From assembly GCF_021764745.1 (NCBI RefSeq), contig NZ_JAETXX010000010.1, positions 1 through 64,000 of the forward strand: a stretch of 64,000 bases of DNA, given 5' to 3'. The notes beneath the pieces are model-generated. The model saw only the letters and a list, made by a program, of their open reading frames with translations, did no database searches and was not told the origin of the DNA. Of this stretch, positions 27,955-37,209 are shown in pieces (the stretch's first letter is position 1; each line of letters starts with the position of its first letter). This DNA is from Joostella atrarenae. Its GTDB lineage: Bacteria > Bacteroidota > Bacteroidia > Flavobacteriales > Flavobacteriaceae. A program made the translations under genes and the position numbers.

Positions 27955-29247
27955 ATGGATTATTCAGTAATCATAGCAAGTTTAATAGTATTCTTAACAC
28001 TAATTTTTTTATTGGTTATTATATTATTACTTGCCAAGGCCAAGCTGGTACCTTCTGGTCCTGTTACCTTAAAAATTAACGGAGAAAAAGATGTTGAGGT
28101 TTCTTCAGGAGGAACGTTATTATCAACATTAGGAGACAATAAAATATTCTTACCATCTGCATGTGGAGGTGGTGGTACTTGTATCCAATGTAAATGTGTT
28201 GTAGAAGAAGGAGGAGGAGAAATCCTTCCTACAGAAGCTCCACACTTTACACGTAAAGAGATAGCAGAAGGATGGCGTCTTGGATGTCAAGTTAAAGTAA
28301 AACAAGACATGGTAATCGAAGTTCCTGAAGAGGTATTCGGTATCAAGAAATGGGAAGCAGAAGTTGTTCGTAACTGGAACGTTGCCTCTTTTATTAAAGA
28401 GTTTGTAGTACGTCTTCCAGAAGAAATGGACTACCAAGCAGGAGGGTATATTCAAATTGAAATACCACCAGTAGAAGTAGACTTTAAAGATTTCGATATT
28501 ACTGCGCATCCAGAGGAGCATGACGATCCTAAGAAATTTCAATTGGAGTGGGATAAGTTTAACTTATGGCCATTAAAAATGAAAAATAGTGAAACTGTAG
28601 AGAGAGCTTACTCAATGGCTTCTTACCCTGCAGAAGGAAGAGATATCATGTTGAACGTTCGTATTGCGACTCCACCATGGGATCGTAATAAAAATGGATG
28701 GATGGATGTAAACCCAGGGGTTGCTTCATCTTTTATCTTCTCTAAGAAGGCAGGAGATAAGGTTACAATTTCAGGACCTTATGGAGAGTTCTTCATCAAT
28801 CCAAGTGAATCAGAAATGCTTTATGTAGGTGGTGGAGCAGGTATGGCGCCAATGCGTTCTCACTTGTATCACTTATTCAAAACATTAAAAACGGGTAGAA
28901 AAGTGACTTACTGGTATGGTGGTCGTTCTAAAAGAGAGCTTTTCTATACTGAGCACTTTAGAGCTTTAGAGAGAGATTTCCCTAACTTTAAATTTTACAT
29001 CGCTTTATCAGAACCTTTAGAGGAAGATAACTGGAAAGTAAAAGAAAATATAGACGATGAAGGAGATGGATTTGTAGGGTTTGTTCACCAAGTGGTAATA
29101 AACAACTATTTAGATCATCATGAAGCTCCAGAAGATATAGAATTCTATTTCTGTGGACCTCCTTTAATGAACAAAGCCGTTGAAAAAATGTGCGACGATT
29201 TTGGTGTTCCACCAGAGAATGTACGTTTCGATGACTTTGGAGGATAA
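27955..29247 (+). CDS. nqrF: Na+-translocating NADH:quinone reductase subunit F
   Basis: NADH-oxidising entry subunit. A single N-terminal membrane helix (about 4-27) is followed by a 2Fe-2S ferredoxin domain with the cluster cysteines in [13 protein letters not shown] (about 69-81) and RLGCQV (about 111). An FAD domain (RAYSMASYP near 222) and an NAD domain ([12 protein letters not shown] near 292, CGPP near 400) follow. The protein ends VRFDDFGG, the usual NqrF C-terminus. Last gene of the operon, followed by a strong terminator. Confidence 0.98.
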   Translation: MDYSVIIASLIVFLTLIFLLVIILLLAKAKLVPSGPVTLKINGEKDVEVSSGGTLLSTLGDNKIFLPSACGGGGTCIQCKCVVEEGGGEILPTEAPHFTRKEIAEGWRLGCQVKVKQDMVIEVPEEVFGIKKWEAEVVRNWNVASFIKEFVVRLPEEMDYQAGGYIQIEIPPVEVDFKDFDITAHPEEHDDPKKFQLEWDKFNLWPLKMKNSETVERAYSMASYPAEGRDIMLNVRIATPPWDRNKNGWMDVNPGVASSFIFSKKAGDKVTISGPYGEFFINPSESEMLYVGGGAGMAPMRSHLYHLFKTLKTGRKVTYWYGGRSKRELFYTEHFRALERDFPNFKFYIALSEPLEEDNWKVKENIDDEGDGFVGFVHQVVINNYLDHHEAPEDIEFYFCGPPLMNKAVEKMCDDFGVPPENVRFDDFGG

Positions 29248-29264
29248 ACAAAGTATATAAATTA

Positions 29265-29302
29265 TTAAAATCGGCTACTAGAAATAGTAGCCGATTTTGT
29301 TT
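29265..29302 (+). terminator. Terminator of the nqr operon
   Basis: Perfect stem AAAATCGGCTACTA / TAGTAGCCGATTTT with loop GAAA and a following T-run, 20 bp past nqrF. Confidence 0.9.
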
Positions 29303-29363
29303 TTAATAATCACCTGTAGTAGTTACTCTCTCTTTATTTTATGGGAGCATGATGTTTGTTTTG

Positions 29364-29460
29364 TATTAGCAGTTGCTGTTGCCCGCTTTTCCTACTACAC
29401 ACCAGACTAAAAAAAGTCTGGTGGGGTAGCACGTTCAATCGGGGCTAGTAGCTAATGCTA
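29364..29460 (+). repeat. Structured intergenic repeat, copy A
   Basis: One of three related copies (others near 34.7 and 52.5 kb). Conserved block 1 is at 29376-29400 (begins CTGTTGCC, ends CTACTACAC) and block 2 at 29434-29452 (contains GGGCTAGTA). A CTAC/GTAG outer stem encloses the copy-specific hairpin ACCAGACT/AGTCTGGT. It ends 3 bp from the stop of the leftward VWA gene. Confidence 0.7.
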
Positions 29461-29463
29461 TTT

Positions 29464-31311
29464 TTATTTGGTTTCCTGTTTTGGATTGTAATTATAACTC
29501 TTCATAAGACGAATAAATTCAGAACGGTATCCTTGGTTGTCTTTTCCTTTGTTTTGTTCAGCTATATTAATAATTTCATCTTTTGTAACTCCGTTAAGGT
29601 AGTCAGAATCTCTTAAATACATTCCCCACATTGCAACAGCTGCTGCAAAATTGTAATCGCTATTAGTCTTTGTATGTTCATCCTTTACGGTTTCTATAAT
29701 TTCTTTGCTAGTATCGCCATCAGGTTTTTTATATCTAAAGCGTACGGTTAACAATTCGTCATTATATTTATTTGTAGGGCTTGTTTTAGTGTATTTAAGG
29801 CTATCTATACCTTTTAAGTATTTACTATCTACTCCAGCAGGAATAAGTTCATATAAAGCCGTTACTGTATGTCCGCTCCCAAGTTCTCCAGCATCTTTTG
29901 TATCGTCTTTAAAATCTTCATCGTTTAGCAGTCTATTTTCATAACCTATCAAACGATATGCTTTTACTTTATTAGGATTAAATTCCACTTGTATTTTTAC
30001 ATCCTTAGCAATTGTATACAGTGTACCGCCAAATTCTGTTCCCAATACGCGTTGCGCTTCTTGCATGGTGTCGATATATGCATAATTTCCATTTCCTTTG
30101 TCTGCTAATGTTTCCATTTTAGAATCTTTATAATTTCCCATTCCAAATCCTAAACAAGTTAAGAATACGCCACCTTCACGTTTCTCTTCTATTAAATCTT
30201 CCATTTCCTTATCGCTCGACGGGCCTACATTAAAATCTCCATCTGTTGCTAGAATAATTCTATTGTTCCCATTTTTAATAAAATTCTCTTCCGCAGTTTT
30301 ATAAGCTAGTGATAAACCTTCGCCGCCAGCTGTAGAACCTCCAGCTTCCAATTTGTCTAAAGCTTCCAAAATTTTATTTTTATCCTTACCCGATGTAGGA
30401 GGTAATACCAAACCAGATGCGCTTGCATATACAACAATGGAAACCATGTCTTCTGGTCTTAATTGATTAACCAATAGTTTGTATGCTGATTTTAATAATG
30501 GAAGTTTATTGCTAGCATTCATAGATCCAGAGACATCTATTAGAAAAACTAAATTAGAAGCTGGAATATTCTCTAACGGGACTTCTTTTCCTTTGATTCC
30601 TATTTTGATTAGCTCATGTTTTTCATTCCATGGAGTTTTATTTAAAGTTGTTTCAATAGAAAAAGGATCTTTCCCGCTAGGTTGCTTATAATCGTAATTA
30701 AAATAATTAATAAGCTCTTCAGTTTTTATAGCGTCTGTAGGGATTTCCTCTCCGTTATTTATCATTCTTCTCATATTGCTATACGAAGCTTTGTCTACAT
30801 CAATAGAAAATGTAGAAAGTGGTTTATAGTTTACTTGAAGAAATCCATTTTCATTTATTTCAGCATAACTTTCAGTGTTTACAGGTTGCGTTTCATAGCC
30901 AATTAAGCTTTGTTTCATCAATTTTTGGTCTTGAACGACTACGATTGCTTCAGAAGCTCTTGGAGGTGGAGGGGTAGTTCTAATTTGATCATTTATAGTT
31001 ACAATTTCTTCTAGTTCTACTTGATCAGCTTCGAGTTTTACATTTATAATTTTATCATTAGATTTTACTTTCACCTCTTTTGTAAGCATCCCAATATAGG
31101 AGAATACCAAAATATCTCCAGTTTCAGCTTTTAAAGTGTAATTACCATCAAAGTCTGTATGAGCAGTTGTTTTAGTGTTTTTTATCAGAATATTCACCCC
31201 CGGCAGCCCTGTGCCATCATTTGCATCGGTTACTTTTCCGCTTATAGTTTTTGTCTGCGCACTCATTAAAGTAGTGGCTAGTGAGAATAGAAGAATGTAT
31301 AATGGTTTCAT
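29464..31311 (-). CDS. VWA domain protein (YfbK-like) with CarboxypepD_reg-like N-terminus
   Basis: Exported protein with signal peptide (to about Ala18). First domain, about 20-95: a carboxypeptidase-D regulatory-like Ig fold (ISGKVTDANDGTGLPGVN, then FDGNYTL). Second: the YfbK/DUF3520-associated N-terminal segment (about 165-230). Third: a von Willebrand A domain (about 250-420) with an intact MIDAS DVSGS at 259-263. A C-terminal DUF3520-type region follows. Function is not established. The metal-ion adhesion site suggests ligand or protein binding in the periplasm or at the surface. It is a monocistronic leftward gene between nqrF and the ApbE pair. Confidence 0.88.
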   Translation of the reverse strand: MKPLYILLFSLATTLMSAQTKTISGKVTDANDGTGLPGVNILIKNTKTTAHTDFDGNYTLKAETGDILVFSYIGMLTKEVKVKSNDKIINVKLEADQVELEEIVTINDQIRTTPPPPRASEAIVVVQDQKLMKQSLIGYETQPVNTESYAEINENGFLQVNYKPLSTFSIDVDKASYSNMRRMINNGEEIPTDAIKTEELINYFNYDYKQPSGKDPFSIETTLNKTPWNEKHELIKIGIKGKEVPLENIPASNLVFLIDVSGSMNASNKLPLLKSAYKLLVNQLRPEDMVSIVVYASASGLVLPPTSGKDKNKILEALDKLEAGGSTAGGEGLSLAYKTAEENFIKNGNNRIILATDGDFNVGPSSDKEMEDLIEEKREGGVFLTCLGFGMGNYKDSKMETLADKGNGNYAYIDTMQEAQRVLGTEFGGTLYTIAKDVKIQVEFNPNKVKAYRLIGYENRLLNDEDFKDDTKDAGELGSGHTVTALYELIPAGVDSKYLKGIDSLKYTKTSPTNKYNDELLTVRFRYKKPDGDTSKEIIETVKDEHTKTNSDYNFAAAVAMWGMYLRDSDYLNGVTKDEIINIAEQNKGKDNQGYRSEFIRLMKSYNYNPKQETK

Positions 31312-31404
31312 AAAATAAAGATTTTCAGTTTATTGAGGAAAATCAAGTATTGTGCCAAATAAAAAATGCGAATGTTTCTTGTGTGAAAAGGATTATTAAA
31401 AAAG

Positions 31405-31420
31405 TTTGCTACGGAGCAAA
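31405..31420. promoter_or_regulatory. Palindrome upstream of the ApbE pair
   Basis: TTTGCT ACGG AGCAAA, a perfect 6-bp-arm palindrome in the divergent region between the VWA gene and the small gene at 31530. Could be an operator; no regulator can be named. Confidence 0.25.
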
Positions 31421-31453
31421 TAGAATTGGGAGTATATCAGAAAGATTTATGTA

Positions 31454-31461
31454 TTTTTGCG
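31454..31461 (+). promoter_or_regulatory. Putative -7 box of the small gene-apbE unit
   Basis: TATTTTTG with a TTG about 23 bp further upstream; 69 bp before the start codon at 31530. Confidence 0.5.
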
Positions 31462-31529
31462 ACATATTTTATATGTGCAAAAGGCAATAGTAATAGCGCA
31501 ATAAATCAGTATACTGAAAAGATATTATT

Positions 31530-31889
31530 ATGTTAGAGGAATTTACAGAACAAGAACTTCATAATTTAGCTATGAATGTTGTTGGTAAAGATATAGAGAA
31601 GCAAGGGTTTGAGTTTATCTCTGTAAATAGCCAGCTTAAAAAGGATCCTCAATTTGTATGTTTAAAAAATAAGAAGCTTCATTTTATAGTTGTAAAAGCT
31701 ATTCTTTATCCTGATAATCCTGAAAAATACAACGTTACTTATATGGAAACCATGCGTGCGCATGCGTTAAAATTTAAGGCGCGTACTTTTTTTGCTGGAG
31801 TGGGAATTGCAAATGCAAAAGATTATGAGGCGCCAATTAAAAAAGGAGAAAAATATATAACTAATTATAATGGGATCATTGAAATCTAA
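31530..31889 (+). CDS. Small conserved protein next to apbE (not a true NqrF)
   Basis: 119 aa, soluble, no signal peptide, no Cys cluster and no FAD or NAD motif. Proteins like this in Flavobacteriaceae are, as I recall, often labelled Na+-NQR subunit F, but none of the NqrF domains is present and the real nqrF lies at 27955. The layout of beta strands and helices, with KKDPQFVCLKNKKLHFIVVKA in the middle, resembles a small nuclease- or UPF0102-like alpha/beta fold, but I would not commit to that. It overlaps apbE by 20 bp, so the two are surely cotranscribed and perhaps linked in function. Confidence 0.8.
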   Translation: MLEEFTEQELHNLAMNVVGKDIEKQGFEFISVNSQLKKDPQFVCLKNKKLHFIVVKAILYPDNPEKYNVTYMETMRAHALKFKARTFFAGVGIANAKDYEAPIKKGEKYITNYNGIIEI

Positions 31890-32913
31890 CTGGGGCTTTT
31901 CGTTAATATTTATATTAAGTTTATTTTTTATAGGGTGTTCGCAGACAGAGAGTGAGCCTAATTTTAAAACAGAACAAGGCTATGCTTTAGGGACTACATA
32001 TACTATAAAATATGAGATTGAAAACGATAGTGTAAGTCTTAAACCTCAGATAGAGGCCGTTTTTGATACGGTAAATAAATCAATGTCTACCTATTTACCA
32101 ACCTCAGATATTTCTGCAATCAATAGAGGAGATACCACTGTTGTGGTAGATAAGTATTTTGTAGAAGTTTTTATGAAGGCAAAAGAAGTATGGAGAAAAA
32201 CAGGTGGTTTTTTTGATCCTACAATCGGTGCTTTAGCAAATGCTTGGGGTTTTGGTCCTGAGATGGCAATAGATCATATGGAAGCTCATGAGGTTGATAG
32301 TCTGTTGCAATTAACGGGTTTTAATAAAGTTTTTATGTCTGAAGGGCATACAGTGGTTAAGAAAAATAAAGATATCTACTTAGATTTTAATGCACTAGCC
32401 AAAGGGTATACTATCGACTTAATAGGGAGAATGTTTGATGAAAATGGTGTAGATAACTATTTAATTGAACTAGGAGGGGAGATTCTAACTAGAGGAAACA
32501 GTAAGAAAACGAACAAAATAAAAAATTGGGTTGTAGCTATAGATAGTCCAGTTCAAGATAATGAACAGCGTGTTTTAATTGCCAAAGTGCAATTAAAAGA
32601 TAAGGCGATGGCTACAAGCGGGAATTACAGAAAATTTAGAGTGGATAAAGAAACAGGAGAGCATTATGTGCACATTATAAATCCGCTTACAGGATATCCT
32701 CAAAAAAGTAATGTGTTAAGTGTCTCTGTAGTTGCAAAAACATGTATGGTAGCAGATGCTTATGCTACAGCATTAATGGTAATGCCTTTAGATAAAGCAA
32801 AGGAACTTTTAAAAGAGACTCCAGAAATCGAAGCCTATATGATTAGTGCAGATAGAGATGGAGATCTTGTAGAGTATAAAACAAAAGGATTCCAAGAGCT
32901 ACTTATCGAGTAA
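31870..32913 (+). CDS. apbE: FAD:protein FMN transferase ApbE
   Basis: Transfers the FMN part of FAD to Thr in flavoproteins such as NqrB and NqrC. Lipoprotein signal with Cys23 (FFIGC), so it acts on the periplasmic side, matching the extracytoplasmic flavin sites of Nqr. Family motifs are GTTYTIKY near residue 42, DFNALAKGYTID near 175, ELGGEI near 200, and ATSGNYRKF near 245 followed by HIINPLTGYP. 347 aa. It starts inside the preceding gene (20-bp overlap). The nqr operon 2.6 kb upstream encodes its expected substrates. Confidence 0.95.
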   Translation: MGSLKSNWGFSLIFILSLFFIGCSQTESEPNFKTEQGYALGTTYTIKYEIENDSVSLKPQIEAVFDTVNKSMSTYLPTSDISAINRGDTTVVVDKYFVEVFMKAKEVWRKTGGFFDPTIGALANAWGFGPEMAIDHMEAHEVDSLLQLTGFNKVFMSEGHTVVKKNKDIYLDFNALAKGYTIDLIGRMFDENGVDNYLIELGGEILTRGNSKKTNKIKNWVVAIDSPVQDNEQRVLIAKVQLKDKAMATSGNYRKFRVDKETGEHYVHIINPLTGYPQKSNVLSVSVVAKTCMVADAYATALMVMPLDKAKELLKETPEIEAYMISADRDGDLVEYKTKGFQELLIE

Positions 32914-32931
32914 AGAAGCAACTTCTTTAAA

Positions 32932-33708
32932 TTATTTGATAGGCTTAAAGCAAACGGGAATAATCTCATTTGGATTAAGGGCATACTTTTCTACCTGTTC
33001 TGGGGTCAATTCTGTTTTGGCATAATGAACTTCATGGACATCGAAACCTACATTTCTAAGTCGATCAAAATAATCTAGGCCATATACACGCACATGATCG
33101 TATTGCCCAAAAATTTCAGCACGTTTTTTTCTATCTACAATACTATCGTCTTCAAAGGTTTTTTCTCTTTGGATGTCTTGAGGAATTTGAAAAATACCCC
33201 AACCTCCAGGTTTTAGGACTCTAAAAAGCTCTTCCATCGCTTTTTTATCGTCTTTAATGTGTTCTAAAACATGGTTGCAAAGAATAACATCGTAAGAGTT
33301 GTCTTCAAAGGGAAGATCACAAATATCTGCTTTAACATCTGCTAAAGGAGATTCTATGTCTGTAGTTGTATACGTTAAGTTTTTTAGCTTTTTAAAACGT
33401 TTGTAAAACGCTTGTTCGGGGGCAAAGTGTAAAAGTTTTAAAGGCTTAGAAAAGAAATCGGTTTCTGTTTTTAAATAAAGCCATAGCAAGCGATGTCTTT
33501 CTAAAGACAATGTTCCTGGGGCTAGCACATTATTTCTTTGTTGGCCATATCCATACGGCAAAAACGATTTAAAGCTTTTGCCGTCTATTGGATCTGTATA
33601 TGTATTGCCTTTATAAATAGCTACAATAAGTGGGCGTACCCAATAGCTTAGTCTAATTAGTAAAGGTCTGGGAACCGTGTTTAAAACGAATTTGAAGAGC
33701 TTTTTCAA
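32932..33708 (-). CDS. Class I SAM-dependent methyltransferase
   Basis: 258 aa with a methyltransferase-11 type core: LLHFAPEQAFYKRFKK (about 92), ADICDLPFEDNSYDVILCNHVLEHI (about 127-151) and ELFRVLKPGGWGIFQIP (about 160-177). The first SAM loop is unusual (HFAPEQ in place of a GxGxG loop), which is seen in some methyltransferases of surface-polysaccharide or unknown context. Substrate unknown. It starts 8 bp after map on the same strand, suggesting cotranscription. Confidence 0.85.
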   Translation of the reverse strand: MKKLFKFVLNTVPRPLLIRLSYWVRPLIVAIYKGNTYTDPIDGKSFKSFLPYGYGQQRNNVLAPGTLSLERHRLLWLYLKTETDFFSKPLKLLHFAPEQAFYKRFKKLKNLTYTTTDIESPLADVKADICDLPFEDNSYDVILCNHVLEHIKDDKKAMEELFRVLKPGGWGIFQIPQDIQREKTFEDDSIVDRKKRAEIFGQYDHVRVYGLDYFDRLRNVGFDVHEVHYAKTELTPEQVEKYALNPNEIIPVCFKPIK

Positions 33709-33716
33709 AAGAGAAT

Positions 33717-34532
33717 CTATTCGGTTACTACATTTTTAAATTCGTCTTCTTCGTTGCTTGTAATTCCTAAAGCATCATAGACATATTTAAAAGTAGAAAG
33801 AATTTCAGGTTTCCCGTTTATTAATGCTACATCGTGCTCAAAGTGAGCGCTTGGTTTACCATCTGCAGTAACTATTGTCCAACCGTCTTTTAATTGCTTA
33901 ATGCGGTGTGTTCCTAAATTTATCATTGGCTCGATAGCAACTACCATTCCTTCTACAAATTTCTTACCGCGACCTCTTTTACCATAGTTTGGCATTTCTG
34001 GATCTTCGTGCATCTTTTTACCTAAGCCATGGCCTACAAGTTCTCTAACAACACCGTAGCCTTCTTTTTCACAGAAATTCTGAATAGCAAAACCTACATC
34101 GCCAACGCGATTACCTATTTTAAACTCTCGGATTCCAACGTAAAGAGATTCTTTAGTGATATCTAAAAGTTTTTTGGTTTCTGGTGCTACTTCTCCTATT
34201 TCGAAGGTATAGGCGTGGTCTCCATAGAAACCACTTTTTAAAGCTCCGCAATCAACAGAAACTATATCTCCTTCTTTTAATGGAACATCGGTTGGAAGTC
34301 CGTGAACTACCGCTTCGTTTGTACTTGTAAGTAGGGTAGATGGACAACCATATAAACCTAAAAACCCAGGTTCTGCTCCTTGATCTCTTATATATTGCTC
34401 TGCAATTTTATCTAAATGTTTCGTAGTTACACCCGGTTTTATCTCTGTAGCCAACATTCCTAATGTTTTAGAAACAATAAGGGCGCTTTCTCTCATTAAT
34501 TCAATTTCCTCGAGTGATTTTATCTGAATCAT
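33717..34532 (-). CDS. map: Methionine aminopeptidase, type I
   Basis: Removes the initiator methionine from nascent proteins. Metal-ligand residues are visible in order: VDCGALKSGFYGDHAYTF (two Asp), GHGLGKKMHEDPEMPNYG (His), IEPMIN (Glu) and the final Glu in AHFEHDV. The ATG at 34532 (MIQIKS) gives 271 aa and a normal N-terminus. The longer in-frame form starting at 34592 would begin inside the TATTTTTG promoter box. It lacks the zinc-finger extension of eukaryotic type I enzymes. Confidence 0.97.
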   Translation of the reverse strand: MIQIKSLEEIELMRESALIVSKTLGMLATEIKPGVTTKHLDKIAEQYIRDQGAEPGFLGLYGCPSTLLTSTNEAVVHGLPTDVPLKEGDIVSVDCGALKSGFYGDHAYTFEIGEVAPETKKLLDITKESLYVGIREFKIGNRVGDVGFAIQNFCEKEGYGVVRELVGHGLGKKMHEDPEMPNYGKRGRGKKFVEGMVVAIEPMINLGTHRIKQLKDGWTIVTADGKPSAHFEHDVALINGKPEILSTFKYVYDALGITSNEEDEFKNVVTE

Positions 34533-34589
34533 AGTGCGTTTTTTTAAACTGAGAATTATTTTCTGAATTGTTAATCTCATACCAAGGTG

Positions 34590-34597
34590 CAAAAATA
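34590..34597 (-). promoter_or_regulatory. Putative -7 box of the map promoter; constrains the start
   Basis: TATTTTTG on the minus strand, 58 bp before the preferred map ATG. It overlaps the longer alternative start. Confidence 0.55.
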
Positions 34598-34652
34598 AGT
34601 ATTATTTTTTGTTTTGAATGAGTATGGCGGTAACAATTAAAAAAGCTAGATA

Positions 34653-34735
34653 GACTCGCAAGCGATTGCTTATAGCCCTGACAGAGCCAACTACCGTGTA
34701 GTGGTGAAGGCAGGCAACAGCTTCTGCTGTATTAT
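34653..34735 (-). repeat. Structured intergenic repeat, copy B (minimal form)
   Basis: Inverted relative to copies A and C. Block 1 is at 34720-34696 and block 2 at 34684-34668 on the minus strand. Here the outer stem closes directly on itself (ACTAC ACG GTAGT), without the inserted hairpin seen in A and C. A small stem GCAA/TTGC follows. It lies between map and the M1 peptidase gene, with the peptidase terminator further left. No gene is present in the 300-bp gap. Confidence 0.65.
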
Positions 34736-34784
34736 GTATGTTAGGGCTCCTTATAAAAGCTGAAAATATATAGCAAAAGGGTAT

Positions 34785-34823
34785 AAAAAAAGGACTATCT
34801 CAAATTGAAATAGTCCTTTAAAA
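34785..34823 (-). terminator. Terminator of the M1 peptidase gene
   Basis: Stem AAAGGACTAT / ATAGTCCTTT with an AT-rich loop, 20 bp past the stop. Confidence 0.85.
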
Positions 34824-34839
34824 TTAGTTATAGAAAGTA

Positions 34840-37146
34840 TTAGTTCTGTACTTTCTTTTTGAATTTATCGAAATCAGAATCTCCTTGTTTTTTAGGCCAT
34901 GAGTTATTCTCCGTATCGATATCTGCAGTTTCTGCTTTTGGATCTACCACAATGCTTGTAATTGCTTTGTCTGTAGCGATCACTTTTTTAACCTCTTTGT
35001 CGTTCTTTCTCCAAACTTCTACAGGATATGTAATGTTTTTTGTAGTACCATCTTCGTAAGTATATTCTACGATAAGTGGCATTGGAATTCCTCCTGGTTT
35101 GTTAAAAGTAACTTCGTAGAAGTACTTAGGAGCTTCCATGTTATTTCTTTCCTGTGGAGTGAAATTATCCATTAAATACTCATTAACAGACTTGAAGTTT
35201 TCTTGTTCAGATTTTTTAGCAACTTCATTTTTGTAGTCATCACTATCTTCAGCAACAAGGTAAACTAAATCTGGAAGTTCAGATTCTGACATTCCTCTTT
35301 GCTCTAAAATCTCTCTGATACGAGCGTTTGGAGTTGAAGAAACATAGTATTTCTTAACATCTTGAACACCGATATCTACAAAGTCTGTGCTGTAGAACCA
35401 TCCTCTCCAATACCAATCTAAATCTACTGCAGAAGCATCTTCCATAGTTCTAAAGAAATCTTCTGGAGTAGGATGCTTAAACATCCAACGTTGTGCGTAT
35501 GTCTGGAATGCATAATCGAATAACTCAGGTCCCATTACTGTTTCTCTAAGTATATTTAGAGCAGTAGCAGGTTTTCCGTATGCATTAGCTCCCAATTGGT
35601 AAACGTTCTCTGGATTGGACATGATTGGAGCGATAAAATCTTGATCTCCTTTCATATAATCTACAATTTTAGATGGCTCTCCTCTTCTAGAAGGATATTT
35701 TCCATCTGGACCAACAGCTTCTGGATAGTTTTTTGCAAACTCTTGCTCTGCTAAATACTGGCAGAAAGTATTGATACCTTCGTCCATCCATCCCCACTGA
35801 CGCTCATCTGAGTTTACAATCATTGGGAAATAGTTGTGTCCTACTTCATGAATAATAACACTTATCATTCCGTACTTCACACGGTCGCTATAGTTTCCGT
35901 CTTCATCAGGACGACCATAATTCCAGCAAATCATAGGATATTCCATTCCTTGATTTTTTGCATGAACAGAAATAGCCTTAGGATAAGGATAATCGAATGT
36001 GTGGTGTGAATATGTTTTCAATGTTTGAACAACTGCTTTTGTAGAATATTCTTCCCAAAGTGGATTCCCTTCCTTAGAATAAATAGAAACAGCCATTACT
36101 GTTTTTCCATTATTCATTTTAACAGCTTGCTGCTCCCAAATATATTTTCTTGAAGTAGTAAAAGCAAAATCACGAACGTTTTCTGCTTTTAATTTCCAAG
36201 TTTTTTTATCAGTAGAATGTCCTTTTTCGTTTTGTCTAGCTTCGCTTTCAGTAACGATAAAAACAGGTTTTGAGTATGATTTTTTAGCATCTTCATAACG
36301 ATCATACATCGCATCAGAAAGTACATCTTTAGGATTTTGAAGTACTCCAGTACCATCTAAGATATGATCTGAAGGTACCGTAATATTAACTTCGTAGTTT
36401 CCGAACGGAAGTGCAAATTCTCCACTTCCCCAGAACTGATGGTTTTGCCATCCTTCTACGTCGTTATAAACAGCCATACGTGGAAAAAACTGAGCGATTA
36501 CGTAGTTTTTATTTCCATCAGGAAATTCTTCATATCCACTTCTTGCTCTATCTACAAGGTGGTTGTTTACATTATACCACCACTTAATTTCGAAAGAGAA
36601 TTTTTCTCCTGGCGCAAGTGGCTTGTCTAAATCTACACGCATCATCGTTTGATTGATTGTGTATGGTAAGTTTTTACCTTTTGTGTCTTTTACATGTTGG
36701 ATGTTAAAACCACCATCAAAAGGAGCTTTGTAGTATTTACTAGCGAAACTAGCAGTTTCTTCTGCTGGAGGAACACCGCCACCATCTCTAAGTGGAGATT
36801 TAGAATCTTTAGCTCTTACGTTTTGATCTAACTGAACCCATAAAAACTCTAATTTATCTGGAGAGTTATTTGTGTAAGTAATAGTTTCTTCTCCGGTAAG
36901 CTTCTGAGTATCGTCGTTTAATTCGATATCCATTTTATAGTCTGCTTGCTGTTGGTAGTAAGCAGGACCTGGAGCTCCAGAACCAGTACGGTACATATTT
37001 GGAGTTGCAAACTCCTCATACATTTGTCGGAATTTGTTTGTGTTTGTGTGGCCTTGTTCTCGTTCTTTATTACCGTTTTCTTGAGCGAAAACAATACTAA
37101 AAGACAAGAAGCAAAAGCCTGCTAATAGGTACTTGAATTTGTGCAT
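34840..37146 (-). CDS. M1 family zinc metallopeptidase, secreted
   Basis: Exported aminopeptidase-like enzyme with signal peptide (to about Ala21, FAQ). The gluzincin signature HEVGH is at 433-437 and the third zinc ligand Glu456 follows in WMDEG, giving the exact HExxH-x18-E spacing. The exopeptidase motif is GMEYP (near 402) in place of GAMEN, as in the Bacteroidota branch of M1. It has an N-terminal beta-sandwich domain and a long C-terminal part rich in charged residues. 768 aa. Probably degrades peptides in the periplasm. The DUF6702-like gene lies 63 bp upstream on the same strand. Confidence 0.93.
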   Translation of the reverse strand: MHKFKYLLAGFCFLSFSIVFAQENGNKEREQGHTNTNKFRQMYEEFATPNMYRTGSGAPGPAYYQQQADYKMDIELNDDTQKLTGEETITYTNNSPDKLEFLWVQLDQNVRAKDSKSPLRDGGGVPPAEETASFASKYYKAPFDGGFNIQHVKDTKGKNLPYTINQTMMRVDLDKPLAPGEKFSFEIKWWYNVNNHLVDRARSGYEEFPDGNKNYVIAQFFPRMAVYNDVEGWQNHQFWGSGEFALPFGNYEVNITVPSDHILDGTGVLQNPKDVLSDAMYDRYEDAKKSYSKPVFIVTESEARQNEKGHSTDKKTWKLKAENVRDFAFTTSRKYIWEQQAVKMNNGKTVMAVSIYSKEGNPLWEEYSTKAVVQTLKTYSHHTFDYPYPKAISVHAKNQGMEYPMICWNYGRPDEDGNYSDRVKYGMISVIIHEVGHNYFPMIVNSDERQWGWMDEGINTFCQYLAEQEFAKNYPEAVGPDGKYPSRRGEPSKIVDYMKGDQDFIAPIMSNPENVYQLGANAYGKPATALNILRETVMGPELFDYAFQTYAQRWMFKHPTPEDFFRTMEDASAVDLDWYWRGWFYSTDFVDIGVQDVKKYYVSSTPNARIREILEQRGMSESELPDLVYLVAEDSDDYKNEVAKKSEQENFKSVNEYLMDNFTPQERNNMEAPKYFYEVTFNKPGGIPMPLIVEYTYEDGTTKNITYPVEVWRKNDKEVKKVIATDKAITSIVVDPKAETADIDTENNSWPKKQGDSDFDKFKKKVQN

Positions 37147-37209
37147 AGTTTGTTTAGAAATAAATTAGGATTGAAAATTAAATAATTTGAACTTTTTATA
37201 GGGCTAAAC

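Noticed and set aside
28150-28542. 130-codon reverse frame inside nqrF
   Set aside because: Antisense shadow of nqrF; its Cys and Phe-rich translation has no domain.
29331-29463. Possible CRISPR or tRNA-like element at repeat copy A
   Set aside because: No regularly spaced direct repeats and no cloverleaf. It belongs to the three-copy repeat family instead.
31530-31889. NqrF label for the small apbE neighbour
   Set aside because: No ferredoxin Cys, FAD or NAD motif. The genuine nqrF is at 27955-29247.
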